Shown here piece after piece: positions 1 to 7,144 of a stretch of 14,146 nucleotides of DNA. A program made the position numbers and the translations under genes. The DNA is from JBEIFW01 sp044370695. Its GTDB lineage: Bacteria > Actinomycetota > Acidimicrobiia > Acidimicrobiales > Ilumatobacteraceae. The stretch covers positions 1 through 14,146 of the forward strand of contig JBILVB010000101.1 in assembly GCA_044370695.1 (NCBI GenBank), given 5' to 3'. The notes under the pieces were generated by a model that was not told the origin of the DNA, made no database searches, and worked only from the letters and a program-made list of their open reading frames with translations. Within the stretch, counting starts at the first letter, position 1; each line of letters begins with the position of its first letter.

Positions 1-926
1 TCCCGGAGCGGACGTTGGCGGTCGCGCACCGCCTTGCCGATCACCTCGGACATCCGCCCGTCACCCTTCACCCACGAGACCCGGACGTCGTCGCGACCGC
101 CGAAGCGAACGTCGGGCACGAGGTCGGTGAGCACGACTTGCTCCACGCCGGACTCGCCGAGGGAGGGCAGGACCCGCTCGATGTAGCGCAGGAACAGCCG
201 GTTGGGGCCGATCACGAGCACGCCCTGGTCCTCGAGGGGGAACCGGTAGGTGTACAGCAGGTACGCAGCCCGATGGAGCGCAACGACCGTCTTGCCGGTG
301 CCCGGTCCGCCCTGGACGACGAGCACTCCGGCCTGCGGGGACCGGATGATCTCGTCCTGCTCGGCCTGGATGGTGGCGACGATGTCGCCGAGTTGGCCGG
401 TGCGCCCGCGCTCGAGCGCGGCGAGCAGGGTGGACCACCCACGGATGCCTTCGGGCGCGTCGGCCCCGATGCCGAGGTGCCCCTCACCGAACAACTCGTC
501 CTCGATGCCGACGATGCGCCGCTCGACCGAGGCGAAGTGCCGGCGTCGGACCAGGCCCATCGGCTGACGGCCGGTGGCGCGGTAGAACGGTTCCGCGACC
601 GGTGCACGCCAGTCGACGACGACGGGCTCGCGTTGCTCGTCGGAGACGGCCAGGCGGCCGATGTGGAAGCTCTCGACGGCACCGTCGGCATCGGTGCGGT
701 CGATCCGGCCGAACACCAGGGCGTGCCGGTGCAGGTCGAGCTGGCTGAGGCGGGTGGAGATCGCCTCCTCGATCACCTCGGCCTCGTAGCGGGCCTGGTG
801 GGTGCCGCCGCTGCCGACCTCGGTCAGTTCCCGCAGCCGCCACGCCTCGGCGCGGTCACGCTCGAGACACGCGTAGGCCCGATCCAGGTGGGCTTGTTCG
901 GCGGCGAGGTCCGGGTGGTGCTGCAT
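1..926 (-). CDS. helD: HelD-like RNA polymerase-associated helicase, N-terminal 308 residues (3' end beyond window)
   Basis: This is a superfamily 1 (UvrD/Rep-like) ATPase of the HelD group. Characterised HelD proteins bind RNA polymerase and use ATP to release it from nucleic acid; some actinobacterial members are linked to rifamycin tolerance. The frame is open to the left edge, so the protein is cut after about 308 residues of an expected 700 or more. Residues 1-65 are charged and helical (AEQAHLDRAYACLERDR), matching the HelD N-terminal coiled coil. Residues 72-130 carry the family signature FGRID...IGRLAVSDEQREPVVVDWRAP...FYRATG...RRRHF. A Q-motif-like stretch lies at 187-197, and the Walker A GGPGTGKT is at 206-213 with Lys212. 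GPNRLFLRYIERVLPSLGE (240-258) fits helicase motif Ia. The ATG at 926 is chosen because the family motif starts directly after it. There is no clear Shine-Dalgarno sequence. Specific rifamycin function is inference only. Confidence 0.9.
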   Translation of the reverse strand, partial: MQHHPDLAAEQAHLDRAYACLERDRAEAWRLRELTEVGSGGTHQARYEAEVIEEAISTRLSQLDLHRHALVFGRIDRTDADGAVESFHIGRLAVSDEQREPVVVDWRAPVAEPFYRATGRQPMGLVRRRHFASVERRIVGIEDELFGEGHLGIGADAPEGIRGWSTLLAALERGRTGQLGDIVATIQAEQDEIIRSPQAGVLVVQGGPGTGKTVVALHRAAYLLYTYRFPLEDQGVLVIGPNRLFLRYIERVLPSLGESGVEQVVLTDLVPDVRFGGRDDVRVSWVKGDGRMSEVIGKAVRDRQRPLR

Positions 927-956
927 CGTGCGGTCGGCGTTTCGGGAAGGGAGTCA

Positions 957-986
957 ACCCTATCGGTCCACCGCAGGTGACGTGAA
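957..986 (-). promoter_or_regulatory. Putative promoter of helD
   Basis: On the minus strand TTCACG (986-981, four of six matches to TTGACA) is followed after 18 bases by TAGGGT (962-957), which fits the actinobacterial TAnnnT -10. Transcription would begin near 950, leaving a leader of about 24 bases before the ATG at 926. Spacing is good, but both boxes are short, so this is tentative. Confidence 0.35.
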
Positions 987-994
987 GGTCCACC
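965..994. repeat. Direct repeat GGTCCACC, 22 bp apart, around the helD -35 region
   Basis: GGTCCACC occurs at 965-972 and again at 987-994 in the 85-base gap between the crotonase stop and the helD start. The two copies are 22 bp apart, about two helical turns, and flank the proposed -35 of helD. This could be an operator read twice by one regulator. The repeat is only 8 bp, so chance is possible. Confidence 0.35.
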
Positions 995-1011
995 CGCCGG
1001 AGGCGCAGCCG

Positions 1012-1743
1012 TCACCGGCCGAACGCGGCGAGCCGTTCGGCCATGTCTTCGGGGACCCCGTGGGGGTTGCGGCGCTCGTTCGCAAGCGCCTCGGGCCGCG
1101 ACAGACGCGCGCTGTCGGCGTACAGCCGTTTGTAGATGCGATTCGACCCCCGGGACGCGGCGACGATCTCGGCGCACAGCGAGGCGATCGTGGGGTCGAG
1201 TGCGTCGTCGGCCACGCAATGGTCGACCAGACCGAGGGCCGCCGCCGTCTCGCCGTCGATCCGCCGGGCGGTGAAGGAGAGCTCCTTGGCCCGGCTGCGC
1301 CCGACGCGTTCGGGCAGGCGTACCGACAACCCCCAGACCGGGACCAGACCCCACTGCCCGTGGGTATCGCCGAGGCGAGCGGAGCTCGACGCGACGAGGA
1401 GGTCGCAACCGAGCGCGAGTTCGAGCCCGCCGGTGTAGCAGTGCCCCTGGATGCGGGCGATGGTGGGAACGGGAAGGGCCTCGAGGGCGTCGATCGTGTC
1501 GGCCTGGTAGGTGGGCGTCGGTGCCCGTTCGCCGGCCGAGATGGCGGCCAGGTCGTTCCCGGCACAGAACGCCCGGCCCGCTCCCGTCAGCACCACCACG
1601 CGCACCGAGTCGTCCGTGGCGATCGCGTCGAGGTGGGCGCGCAGTTCGACGAACGACGCCGGGGTCAGCGCGTTCAACTTCTCGGGACGGTTCAGGGTGA
1701 GCGTGCACACGCCGCCATCGTCGTGGCGCAGGACCAGGGTCAT
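1012..1743 (-). CDS. Enoyl-CoA hydratase/isomerase (crotonase) family protein
   Basis: A full-length crotonase of 243 residues. The family acts on acyl-CoA thioesters in fatty acid or amino acid degradation, or in decarboxylation and isomerisation of CoA esters. The N-terminal core LTLNRPEKLNAL (15-26) binds CoA. The oxyanion-hole segments are CAGNDL (60-65) and GHCYTGGLELALGCD (100-114), with Glu108 at the first catalytic glutamate position. In the second active-site segment, LGDTHGQWGLVP, His128 sits where classical hydratases have the second catalytic Glu (FGxPExxLGxIP). Plain 2-enoyl-CoA hydration is therefore doubtful, and the substrate is unknown. The ATG at 1743 is fixed by an in-frame TAG four codons upstream. 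It lies 35 bases after kup on the same strand but has its own apparent -10 box. I cannot say which crotonase subfamily it is. Confidence 0.9.
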   Translation of the reverse strand: MTLVLRHDDGGVCTLTLNRPEKLNALTPASFVELRAHLDAIATDDSVRVVVLTGAGRAFCAGNDLAAISAGERAPTPTYQADTIDALEALPVPTIARIQGHCYTGGLELALGCDLLVASSSARLGDTHGQWGLVPVWGLSVRLPERVGRSRAKELSFTARRIDGETAAALGLVDHCVADDALDPTIASLCAEIVAASRGSNRIYKRLYADSARLSRPEALANERRNPHGVPEDMAERLAAFGR

Positions 1744-1749
1744 GCCCGC

Positions 1750-1755
1750 ACGCTA
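1750..1755 (-). promoter_or_regulatory. Putative -10 box, leaderless start of the crotonase gene
   Basis: TAGCGT (1755-1750 on the minus strand) fits TAnnnT and is followed by exactly six bases and then the ATG at 1743. That spacing would put the transcript start at the A of the ATG. The TAG of the box is also an in-frame stop, so no longer protein is possible. There is no recognisable -35 and no Shine-Dalgarno sequence. Confidence 0.5.
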
Positions 1756-1778
1756 GACCGGCGGTCCTCGGACGATGC

Positions 1779-3671
1779 CTAGATCTCGATCGTGGTCCCG
1801 ACCTCGAACACCTGGCGGGCCGGGAGGCTGAAGAACCGGGCGGCGCTCGCGGCCGTGCGGTTCTGGAGTACGAAGATCTGCTCCCGTAGCGGATTCATGT
1901 GGTGAACCGGCGCAGTCACCACCGTCTCGCGGCCGAGGAAGTACGTGATGGTGGACGGGTCGATCGGTTGACCGGCGAGCACGAGCCGGCCGAGCTCGGT
2001 CGGCACGTCCGGGGTGTCCATGAAGCCGAACGTGAGCTGGACCTGCCAGATGCCCGGCCCGACGCGTTGGTACTCGGCGCGCTCGGGTACCGGCACCGAT
2101 GGCCGGTCGGCGGTTTCGATGGACAGCAGCAGGACGCGTTCGTGCAGGACCCGGTTGTGCTGCAGGTTGGCGAGCAGTGCCGGAGGTACGGCTCCGGCGT
2201 CCTTGAACAGGAAGGCCGCCGTCCCCGGCACCCGCTCCCACAGCCGGTCGGGGAGCGTCTCGACGAACGGCTCGATGAGCGTCTGACCCCGCTTGATCTC
2301 CGAGGCGACGATGCGGCGGCCGGTACGCCACGTGGTCATCAGCGTGAACTGCACCACGCCGACACCGAGCGCGAACCAGCCTCCGTGGGGGATCTTGACG
2401 ACCTGTGCGACCAGGAACGCAAGGTCGATGCCGAGCAGCGGGAGACCGACCGCGAGGACCCGCCAGCGCGGCCACGACCATCGGTGTGTCGCGACGCCCA
2501 TGTACAGCAGTGTGGTGATCGCCATCGTGCCGGTCACGGCGATGCCGTACGCGGCTGCGAGCGAGCTCGACGTCTGGAATCCGATCACGAGGCCGATGCA
2601 GGAGACCATGAGTATCCAGTTGACGATCGGCACGTAGACCTGCCCCATCTGATGGGCGGAGGTCTGTACGACCTTGACGCGGGGGAGGTAGTCGAGCCGC
2701 ATCGCCTGTGTCGTCAACGAGAACGCGCCCGAGATGAGCGCCTGGGACGCGATGACCGTCGCCGTGGTCGCGAGAACGACGAGCGGCCAGATCGCCCAGT
2801 TCGGTGCCATCAGGAAGAACGGGCTCTCGATCGCCTCGGGATGGCCGGCGAGCAGCGCACCCTGCCCGAGGTAGTTGAGCATCAGCGCCGGGAACACGAG
2901 GGTGAACCAGCCGAGCTTGATCGGCCGGCGTCCGAAATGGCCCATGTCGGCGTAGAGCGCCTCGCCGCCGGTGACGACGAGGAAGACCGAGCCGAGCGCC
3001 CACAGCGCGCTCCAGCGGTACTCGGTGAAGAAGTCGATCGCCCGGAGCGGGTTGATGGCCACGAGCACCCCGGGGTTGGCCACGATCTGCTTGAGACCGA
3101 GCACACCGAGGACGATGAACCAGATCAGCATGATCGGTCCGAACACGCGGCCGATGCCGCCGGTTCCCCGCCGCTGGATCACGAACAACGCCGCGAGGAT
3201 CACGATCGCGATCTCGATCACGACCGAGCGGAAGGCGTCGGTTGCCACGTTGAGGCCTTCGACCGCGCTGAGCACCGAGATCGCCGGCGTGATCATCCCG
3301 TCGCCGTAGAGCAGCGCGGTGCCGAAGATGCCGAGCGCGGTGAGCACGACGGTCGTGCGCCCGGCCACCGATCGCTGGAGCAGCGAGGTGAGGGCGAGGA
3401 TGCCGCCCTCTCCCTTGTTGTCGGCTCGCATCACGAGCGCCAGGTACTTGATCGAGATGACGATGATCAACGCCCACACGGCGAGCGATGCCGCACCGAT
3501 CGCACCGGCCTCGTTCACTGCGAGGTCGTGACCTTCGAATGCCTCTCGGAAGGCGTAGAGCGGGCTGGTACCGATGTCGCCGTAGACGATGCCCAATGCC
3601 CCGAGCGCGAGCCCGACGAGGGCGAACCGAGTGGGAGCCGGGTGGTGGTCGGCCGCCGGGGCAGTGGTCAC
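1779..3671 (-). CDS. kup: KUP/HAK/KT family potassium uptake transporter
   Basis: An inner-membrane K+ uptake system, by family knowledge driven by proton symport. With GTG at 3671 the protein has 630 residues, the usual Kup length. The start of the membrane domain carries the family signature GIVYGDIGTSPLYAF (27-41). This is followed by MRADNKGEGGILAL (81-94), YGDGMITPAISVLSAVEGL (122-140), GGEALYADMGHFG (235-247) and NYLGQGALL (266-274), with about twelve hydrophobic segments up to about residue 445. A soluble C-terminal domain follows (about 450-630) and ends in the typical FFSLPARQVFEVGTTIEI. The frame stays open upstream to 4268, but that extension lies antisense to hemE and is not Kup-like. 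A TTG at 3680 is a possible alternative start. It diverges from hemE over 69 bases, which is too short for a large K+-sensing riboswitch. No frameshift was seen. Confidence 0.95.
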   Translation of the reverse strand: MTTAPAADHHPAPTRFALVGLALGALGIVYGDIGTSPLYAFREAFEGHDLAVNEAGAIGAASLAVWALIIVISIKYLALVMRADNKGEGGILALTSLLQRSVAGRTTVVLTALGIFGTALLYGDGMITPAISVLSAVEGLNVATDAFRSVVIEIAIVILAALFVIQRRGTGGIGRVFGPIMLIWFIVLGVLGLKQIVANPGVLVAINPLRAIDFFTEYRWSALWALGSVFLVVTGGEALYADMGHFGRRPIKLGWFTLVFPALMLNYLGQGALLAGHPEAIESPFFLMAPNWAIWPLVVLATTATVIASQALISGAFSLTTQAMRLDYLPRVKVVQTSAHQMGQVYVPIVNWILMVSCIGLVIGFQTSSSLAAAYGIAVTGTMAITTLLYMGVATHRWSWPRWRVLAVGLPLLGIDLAFLVAQVVKIPHGGWFALGVGVVQFTLMTTWRTGRRIVASEIKRGQTLIEPFVETLPDRLWERVPGTAAFLFKDAGAVPPALLANLQHNRVLHERVLLLSIETADRPSVPVPERAEYQRVGPGIWQVQLTFGFMDTPDVPTELGRLVLAGQPIDPSTITYFLGRETVVTAPVHHMNPLREQIFVLQNRTAASAARFFSLPARQVFEVGTTIEI

Positions 3672-3680
3672 GGAGCGCAA

Positions 3681-3686
3681 AGGGTA
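3681..3686 (-). promoter_or_regulatory. Possible -10 box of kup
   Basis: On the minus strand TACCCT (3686-3681) fits TAnnnT and ends nine bases before the GTG at 3671, suggesting a very short or absent leader. It is half of the palindrome GGGTACCC (3682-3689). There is no -35 support, so this is weak. Confidence 0.25.
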
Positions 3687-3721
3687 CCCATCTCGGCGTG
3701 CCGGAGTGTGCTGCGCACCGT

Positions 3722-3727
3722 TAGCGT
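3722..3727 (+). promoter_or_regulatory. Possible -10 box of the heme operon
   Basis: TAGCGT fits TAnnnT and ends 13 bases before the hemE ATG at 3741. This would give a leader of about six bases without room for a Shine-Dalgarno site. The position 17-18 bases upstream does not resemble a -35, so confidence is low. Confidence 0.3.
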
Positions 3728-3740
3728 CCGCAACGACCCC

Positions 3741-4781
3741 ATGACTGCGCCCATCGACTCCCCCTTCCTGGCCGCCTGTCGGAGCGAACCCGTGGCGCTC
3801 ACGCCGGTGTGGTTCATGCGACAGGCTGGACGCAGCCTGCCCGAGTATCGAGCCGTCCGCGGGCCCGGCTCGATCCTCGATGCCATCGCCAACCCGGAGC
3901 TGTCCGCGGAGATCACCCTGCAACCCGTCCGCCGGCACGGCGTCGATGCCGCGGTGCTCTACAGCGACATCGTGGTGCCGGTCGCAGCGATCGGGTTCGG
4001 AGTCGACGTCGCGCCCGGGACGGGCCCGGTGGTGGCCGACCCGTTCCGGAGCGCGGCGGACCTCGGGCGACTCCGTCCCCTCGAGCCCGAGGTGGACACC
4101 CCGTACGTACTCGAGACGTGTCGCATCCTGGCGCGGGAGCTGACCGTGCCGCTGCTCGGATTCGCCGGTGCCCCGTTCACGGTGGCGAGCTACCTCGTGG
4201 AGGGCCGGCCGTCGCGGACCTACACCCGCACCAAGGCGCTCATGTACGGCGACGAGAGCCTCTGGCACCGACTCATGGAGCGCCTCGCCGATCTGGCCCT
4301 CGTGTCGTTGCGGTCGCAGCTCGACGCCGGGGCGCAGGCCGTCCAGCTATTCGACTCGTGGGCCGGAGCGCTCGACCGTGACGACTACGAGCGGTACGTC
4401 CGACCGCATTCGGCCCGGGTGCTCGCCGGCGTGGCCGCATCCCATCCGTCGGCGCCGAAGGTGCACTACGGGGTGAACACCGGTGAGTTGCTCGGGTCGA
4501 TGGCGGCAGCGGGTGCGGACGTGATCGGGGTCGACTGGCGGACCCGCCTCGACGATGCCCGGGCCCGGCTCCCGATCGGGGTCGGGGTGCAGGGCAATCT
4601 GGATCCCGCCGCCGTCGTCGCGGGCTGGCCGGCGTGCCGGGCCAAAGCCGATGCGGTGCTCGCAGCCAACGGTGGCCGAGCGGGCCACGTGTTCAACCTC
4701 GGTCACGGCGTGCTGCCCGAGACCGACCCCGGCGTGCTGACCGAACTGGTGGGCTACGTCCACGAGAGGACCCGTCGATGA
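3741..4781 (+). CDS. hemE: Uroporphyrinogen decarboxylase
   Basis: Converts uroporphyrinogen III to coproporphyrinogen III by four decarboxylations in the cytoplasm, the last step shared by the bacterial heme routes used from uroporphyrinogen. The 346 residues match the family length. Visible hallmarks are PVWFMRQAGRSLPEYR (22-37) with Arg27 and Arg31, YSDIVVP with the catalytic-type Asp76, FAGAPFTVASYLVEG (141-155) with Tyr151, QLFDSWAG (202-209), and the C-terminal HVFNLGHGV with His322. The ATG at 3741 places the RQAGR motif at the usual distance from the N-terminus. The last codons overlap the next start as ATGA, so HemE and ferrochelatase translation are probably coupled. It is the first gene of a three-gene heme operon. 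Confidence 0.97.
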   Translation: MTAPIDSPFLAACRSEPVALTPVWFMRQAGRSLPEYRAVRGPGSILDAIANPELSAEITLQPVRRHGVDAAVLYSDIVVPVAAIGFGVDVAPGTGPVVADPFRSAADLGRLRPLEPEVDTPYVLETCRILARELTVPLLGFAGAPFTVASYLVEGRPSRTYTRTKALMYGDESLWHRLMERLADLALVSLRSQLDAGAQAVQLFDSWAGALDRDDYERYVRPHSARVLAGVAASHPSAPKVHYGVNTGELLGSMAAAGADVIGVDWRTRLDDARARLPIGVGVQGNLDPAAVVAGWPACRAKADAVLAANGGRAGHVFNLGHGVLPETDPGVLTELVGYVHERTRR

Positions 4782-5713
4782 CCGCAATCCCCCAGGCCGA
4801 CCCCCGTACCGCGGTGCTGTTGATGGCGTACGGCACGCCGCGCACCCCCGCCGAGATCGAGCCGTACTACACCGACATCCGGCGCGGGCGGCCCCCGACC
4901 CCGGAACTGCTCGCCGAGCTCGTCGCCCGCTACGACGCGATCGGGGGGATCTCGCCGCTGGCGCAGCGGACCGAAGCGCAGCGGGACCGGCTGCAAGCGG
5001 CGCTCGACGACCGGATGCCGGGCGCGTTCGAAGTGGTGCTCGGCCTCAAGCACGCACACCCGTCGATCGAAGAAGCCGTCGGCGACCTCGCCAGGCGCGG
5101 GTTCCGACGGATCGTCGGGCTCGTGCTCGCACCCCATTTCTCGTCGTTCTCGATCGGCCAGTACCTCGGGCGTGCGGCGCAAGCCGCTGGTCCGCACGGG
5201 ATCGAGGTGCTCGGCATCGAGTCCTGGCACCTGTTGCCGGCCTACGTGGAGTTCCTCGCCGCCGGCGTCCGGGCCGGACTCGCCGAGCTGCCGGCCGACT
5301 CCCGGGTGCTGTTCACGGCGCACTCGTTGCCGCAACGGATCATCGACGCGGGCGACCCGTACCCCGAGCAGCTCCGGGCCACCGCCGAGGCCGTGGCCGA
5401 CCGGGTCGGCCTCGGACCCGATCGGTGGTCGGTGGCCTGGCAGTCCGCCGGTCGCACCCCCGAACCGTGGATCGGACCGGACGTGCTCGAGGTGATCGGT
5501 GCGCCGAACGGCTGGGCCGGGGTGCTGGTGTGCGCGTGCGGCTTCGTCGCGGACCACCTCGAGGTGCTCTACGACCTCGACCTCGAAGCGGCCGGCCACG
5601 CCGAACGGCTCGGTGTCGCCTTCGGGCGTACCCCGGCGCTCAACGACGACCCGGCCACCTTCGCTGCGCTGGCCGGGCTGGTGATCGAACGCAACGGCGT
5701 CGGGCCCGCGTGA
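4778..5713 (+). CDS. cpfC: Ferrochelatase, probably coproporphyrin III ferrochelatase
   Basis: Inserts Fe2+ into a porphyrin (HemH family). In Actinomycetota the substrate is normally coproporphyrin III, giving coproheme. The protein has 311 residues. Visible motifs are VLLMAYGTP (13-21), GGISPL (56-61), LAPHFSSFSIGQY (117-129), FTAHSLP (179-185) with catalytic-type His182, WQSAGRTPEPWIGPD (221-235) and GFVADHLEVLYD (255-266) with Glu262. The usual (C/A)P(V/I)GF segment reads CACGF here, with Cys252 and Cys254. It ends at about residue 311 without the C-terminal cysteines that bind a [2Fe-2S] cluster in the mycobacterial enzyme. The start overlaps hemE by four bases (ATGA) and the end overlaps cgoX by four bases (GTGA). 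An open frame to 4634 exists upstream, but it lies inside hemE. The coproporphyrin assignment rests on lineage and neighbours. Confidence 0.95.
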   Translation: MTAIPQADPRTAVLLMAYGTPRTPAEIEPYYTDIRRGRPPTPELLAELVARYDAIGGISPLAQRTEAQRDRLQAALDDRMPGAFEVVLGLKHAHPSIEEAVGDLARRGFRRIVGLVLAPHFSSFSIGQYLGRAAQAAGPHGIEVLGIESWHLLPAYVEFLAAGVRAGLAELPADSRVLFTAHSLPQRIIDAGDPYPEQLRATAEAVADRVGLGPDRWSVAWQSAGRTPEPWIGPDVLEVIGAPNGWAGVLVCACGFVADHLEVLYDLDLEAAGHAERLGVAFGRTPALNDDPATFAALAGLVIERNGVGPA

Positions 5714-7098
5714 GACGCGTCGCCGTCGTCGGCGGCGGCATCACCGGGCTCGCGGCCGCCCATCGCCTCGCCGGTACCGGGCACGAGGTGGTGGTGCTCG
5801 AGCGTGACGACCGGCTCGGCGGCAAGATCCGCAGCTCGCCCTTCGCCGGCCTGCCCGCCGTCGAGGAGGGTCCTGACGCCGTGCTCGCACGGGTGCCGTG
5901 GGCGGTGGATCTCCTGCGTGAGGTCGGGCTCGGTGACGACCTCGTGAGCCCTGCCGTCGGGAAGGCCTACGTCTGGTGGGGCGGCCGGCTCCACCCGATT
6001 CCGGACGGGCTCGTGCTCGGCGTTCCGGCCGGGTTGTTCGGTCTCGCCCGCAGCCCGCTGCTGTCGTGGCCGGGCAAGCTCCGTGCTGCGCTCGAACCCG
6101 CCCTGCCCCGCCGCGACGTCGGCGACAGCCTGGGCCGGCTGATCCGCTCCCGGTTCGGCGACGAAGTGGCCGAACGGCTCGTCGACCCCCTGGTCGGCGG
6201 TATCAACGCCGGCGACGCCGACCGGCTGTCGCTCGCCTCCGTCCCCCAGATCGCGGCGGTGGCCGCCCGCAGCCGGAGCGTGCTGGTCGGGCTGCGCGCC
6301 CAGCCGGTCGCCCCCCGGGGTCCGGACCACCCGGTGTTCGTGACACCGCGCGCCGGGCTCGGTGCGCTCGTCGATGCGCTCTCGGGCCGCATCGTCGCCG
6401 CCGGCGGCGACGTGCGTACCGCCACCGGGGTGACGGCGCTCGAACCCGCTGGGTCGGGCGCGTGGCGGCTCACCGGGGTCGGACCGCACGGCGCGGCGTT
6501 CGCATCCCTGTTCGACGCCGTGCTCCTCGCGACACCGGCGCATGCGGCGGCCCCGCTGCTCGCGACGGTGAGTCCGGCGGCCGCTCGGCTGGCGGGCGCC
6601 ATCGAGCACGCCTCGGTCGTGATGGTGACGGTCGCCTATCCGGCGGCTGCGGTGCCCCGAGCGCTCGATGCGTCGGGGCACCTCGTGCCGAAGCCCGTGC
6701 AACGGCACGTCACCGCGGCGTCCTGGGCGTCGACCAAGTGGGCGCACTGGCGGGCGCCGGGTCAGGTGCTGTTCCGGGTGTCGGTCGGTCGGTTCGGGGA
6801 CGAACACGCCGTGGACCTGCCCGATGCCGAGGTCCTCGCTGCGGTGTCGGGCGACCTCTACGAGCAGCTCGGGATCGATGCCGAACCGACCGCAGTGCGG
6901 ATCACCCGGTGGCCGAAGTCGTTCCCCCAGTACGAGCCGGGCCACGCCGGGCGTGTCGCTGCGATCGAGCAGGCGCTCGAGCACGACGCGCCGGGAGTGA
7001 CGGTCGCGGGAGCTGCCTACCGCGGGGTCGGCATCCCGGCGTGTATCAACCAGGGTCAGCAGGCGGCCGCTGCAGTCCTGCGGCGGCTCGATGGCTGA
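5710..7098 (+). CDS. cgoX: HemY-type oxidase, probably coproporphyrinogen III oxidase (oxygen-dependent, FAD)
   Basis: An FAD-dependent oxidase of the HemY/CgoX family, 462 residues. In Gram-positive bacteria and actinobacteria this family oxidises coproporphyrinogen III to coproporphyrin III, the substrate of the ferrochelatase encoded just upstream. The dinucleotide-binding start VAVVGGGITGLAAAHRL (4-20) is followed by VVVLERDDRLGGKIRS (27-42). FVTPRAGLGALVDAL (210-224), TAASWASTKWAHW (335-347), RWPKSFPQYEPGH (400-412) and the C-terminal YRGVGIPACINQG (437-449) are typical of the family. The GTG at 5710 overlaps the preceding stop (GTGA) and begins directly at the FAD-binding strand. No membrane segment is obvious. 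Protoporphyrinogen oxidase activity is the alternative and cannot be excluded by sequence alone. The chdC/hemQ gene that would complete the pathway is not in this window. Confidence 0.93.
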   Translation: MRRVAVVGGGITGLAAAHRLAGTGHEVVVLERDDRLGGKIRSSPFAGLPAVEEGPDAVLARVPWAVDLLREVGLGDDLVSPAVGKAYVWWGGRLHPIPDGLVLGVPAGLFGLARSPLLSWPGKLRAALEPALPRRDVGDSLGRLIRSRFGDEVAERLVDPLVGGINAGDADRLSLASVPQIAAVAARSRSVLVGLRAQPVAPRGPDHPVFVTPRAGLGALVDALSGRIVAAGGDVRTATGVTALEPAGSGAWRLTGVGPHGAAFASLFDAVLLATPAHAAAPLLATVSPAAARLAGAIEHASVVMVTVAYPAAAVPRALDASGHLVPKPVQRHVTAASWASTKWAHWRAPGQVLFRVSVGRFGDEHAVDLPDAEVLAAVSGDLYEQLGIDAEPTAVRITRWPKSFPQYEPGHAGRVAAIEQALEHDAPGVTVAGAAYRGVGIPACINQGQQAAAAVLRRLDG

Positions 7099-7132
7099 GG
7101 CGCTTGCGGTGCGGGCACTCCTCCGGGTTCCC

Positions 7133-7138
7133 TAGGCT
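7133..7138 (+). promoter_or_regulatory. Putative -10 box, leaderless start of the sortase gene
   Basis: TAGGCT fits TAnnnT and is followed by six bases and then the ATG at 7145, so transcription would begin at the start codon. The TAG is in frame and excludes a longer protein. The sortase therefore seems to have its own promoter despite lying 46 bases behind cgoX. The GAGG at 7139-7142 is too close to the ATG to act as a Shine-Dalgarno site. Confidence 0.5.
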
Positions 7139-7144
7139 GAGGTG

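Noticed and set aside
15..980. A 321-residue plus-strand frame at the left edge.
   Set aside because: The minus strand carries a clear HelD protein with Walker A, while the plus-strand product has no recognisable feature and mirrors its codons.
1899..3740. A long plus-strand open frame continuing upstream of hemE, opposite kup (the whole frame would encode 960 residues).
   Set aside because: The translation is rich in Arg, Asp, His and Glu with no domain. It mirrors kup codons, and the real hemE product begins at 3741. Long antisense frames are common in high-GC DNA.
3672..3740. A K+- or c-di-AMP-responsive riboswitch upstream of kup.
   Set aside because: Only 69 bases separate kup from divergent hemE, and the apparent -10 lies within ten bases of the start. 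There is no room for such an RNA.
3672..4268. An N-terminal extension of kup giving 829 residues.
   Set aside because: The added part lies fully antisense to hemE and has no membrane or Kup character. The start near 3671 gives the normal family length.
5569..6984. A 471-residue minus-strand frame inside the heme operon.
   Set aside because: It is antisense to cpfC and cgoX, low in complexity, rich in Arg, Gly and His, and has no motif.
7099..7144. An intrinsic terminator after cgoX.
   Set aside because: Only a tiny GTG/CAC hairpin is possible and no T run follows. No other gap in the window has a stem plus T run either.
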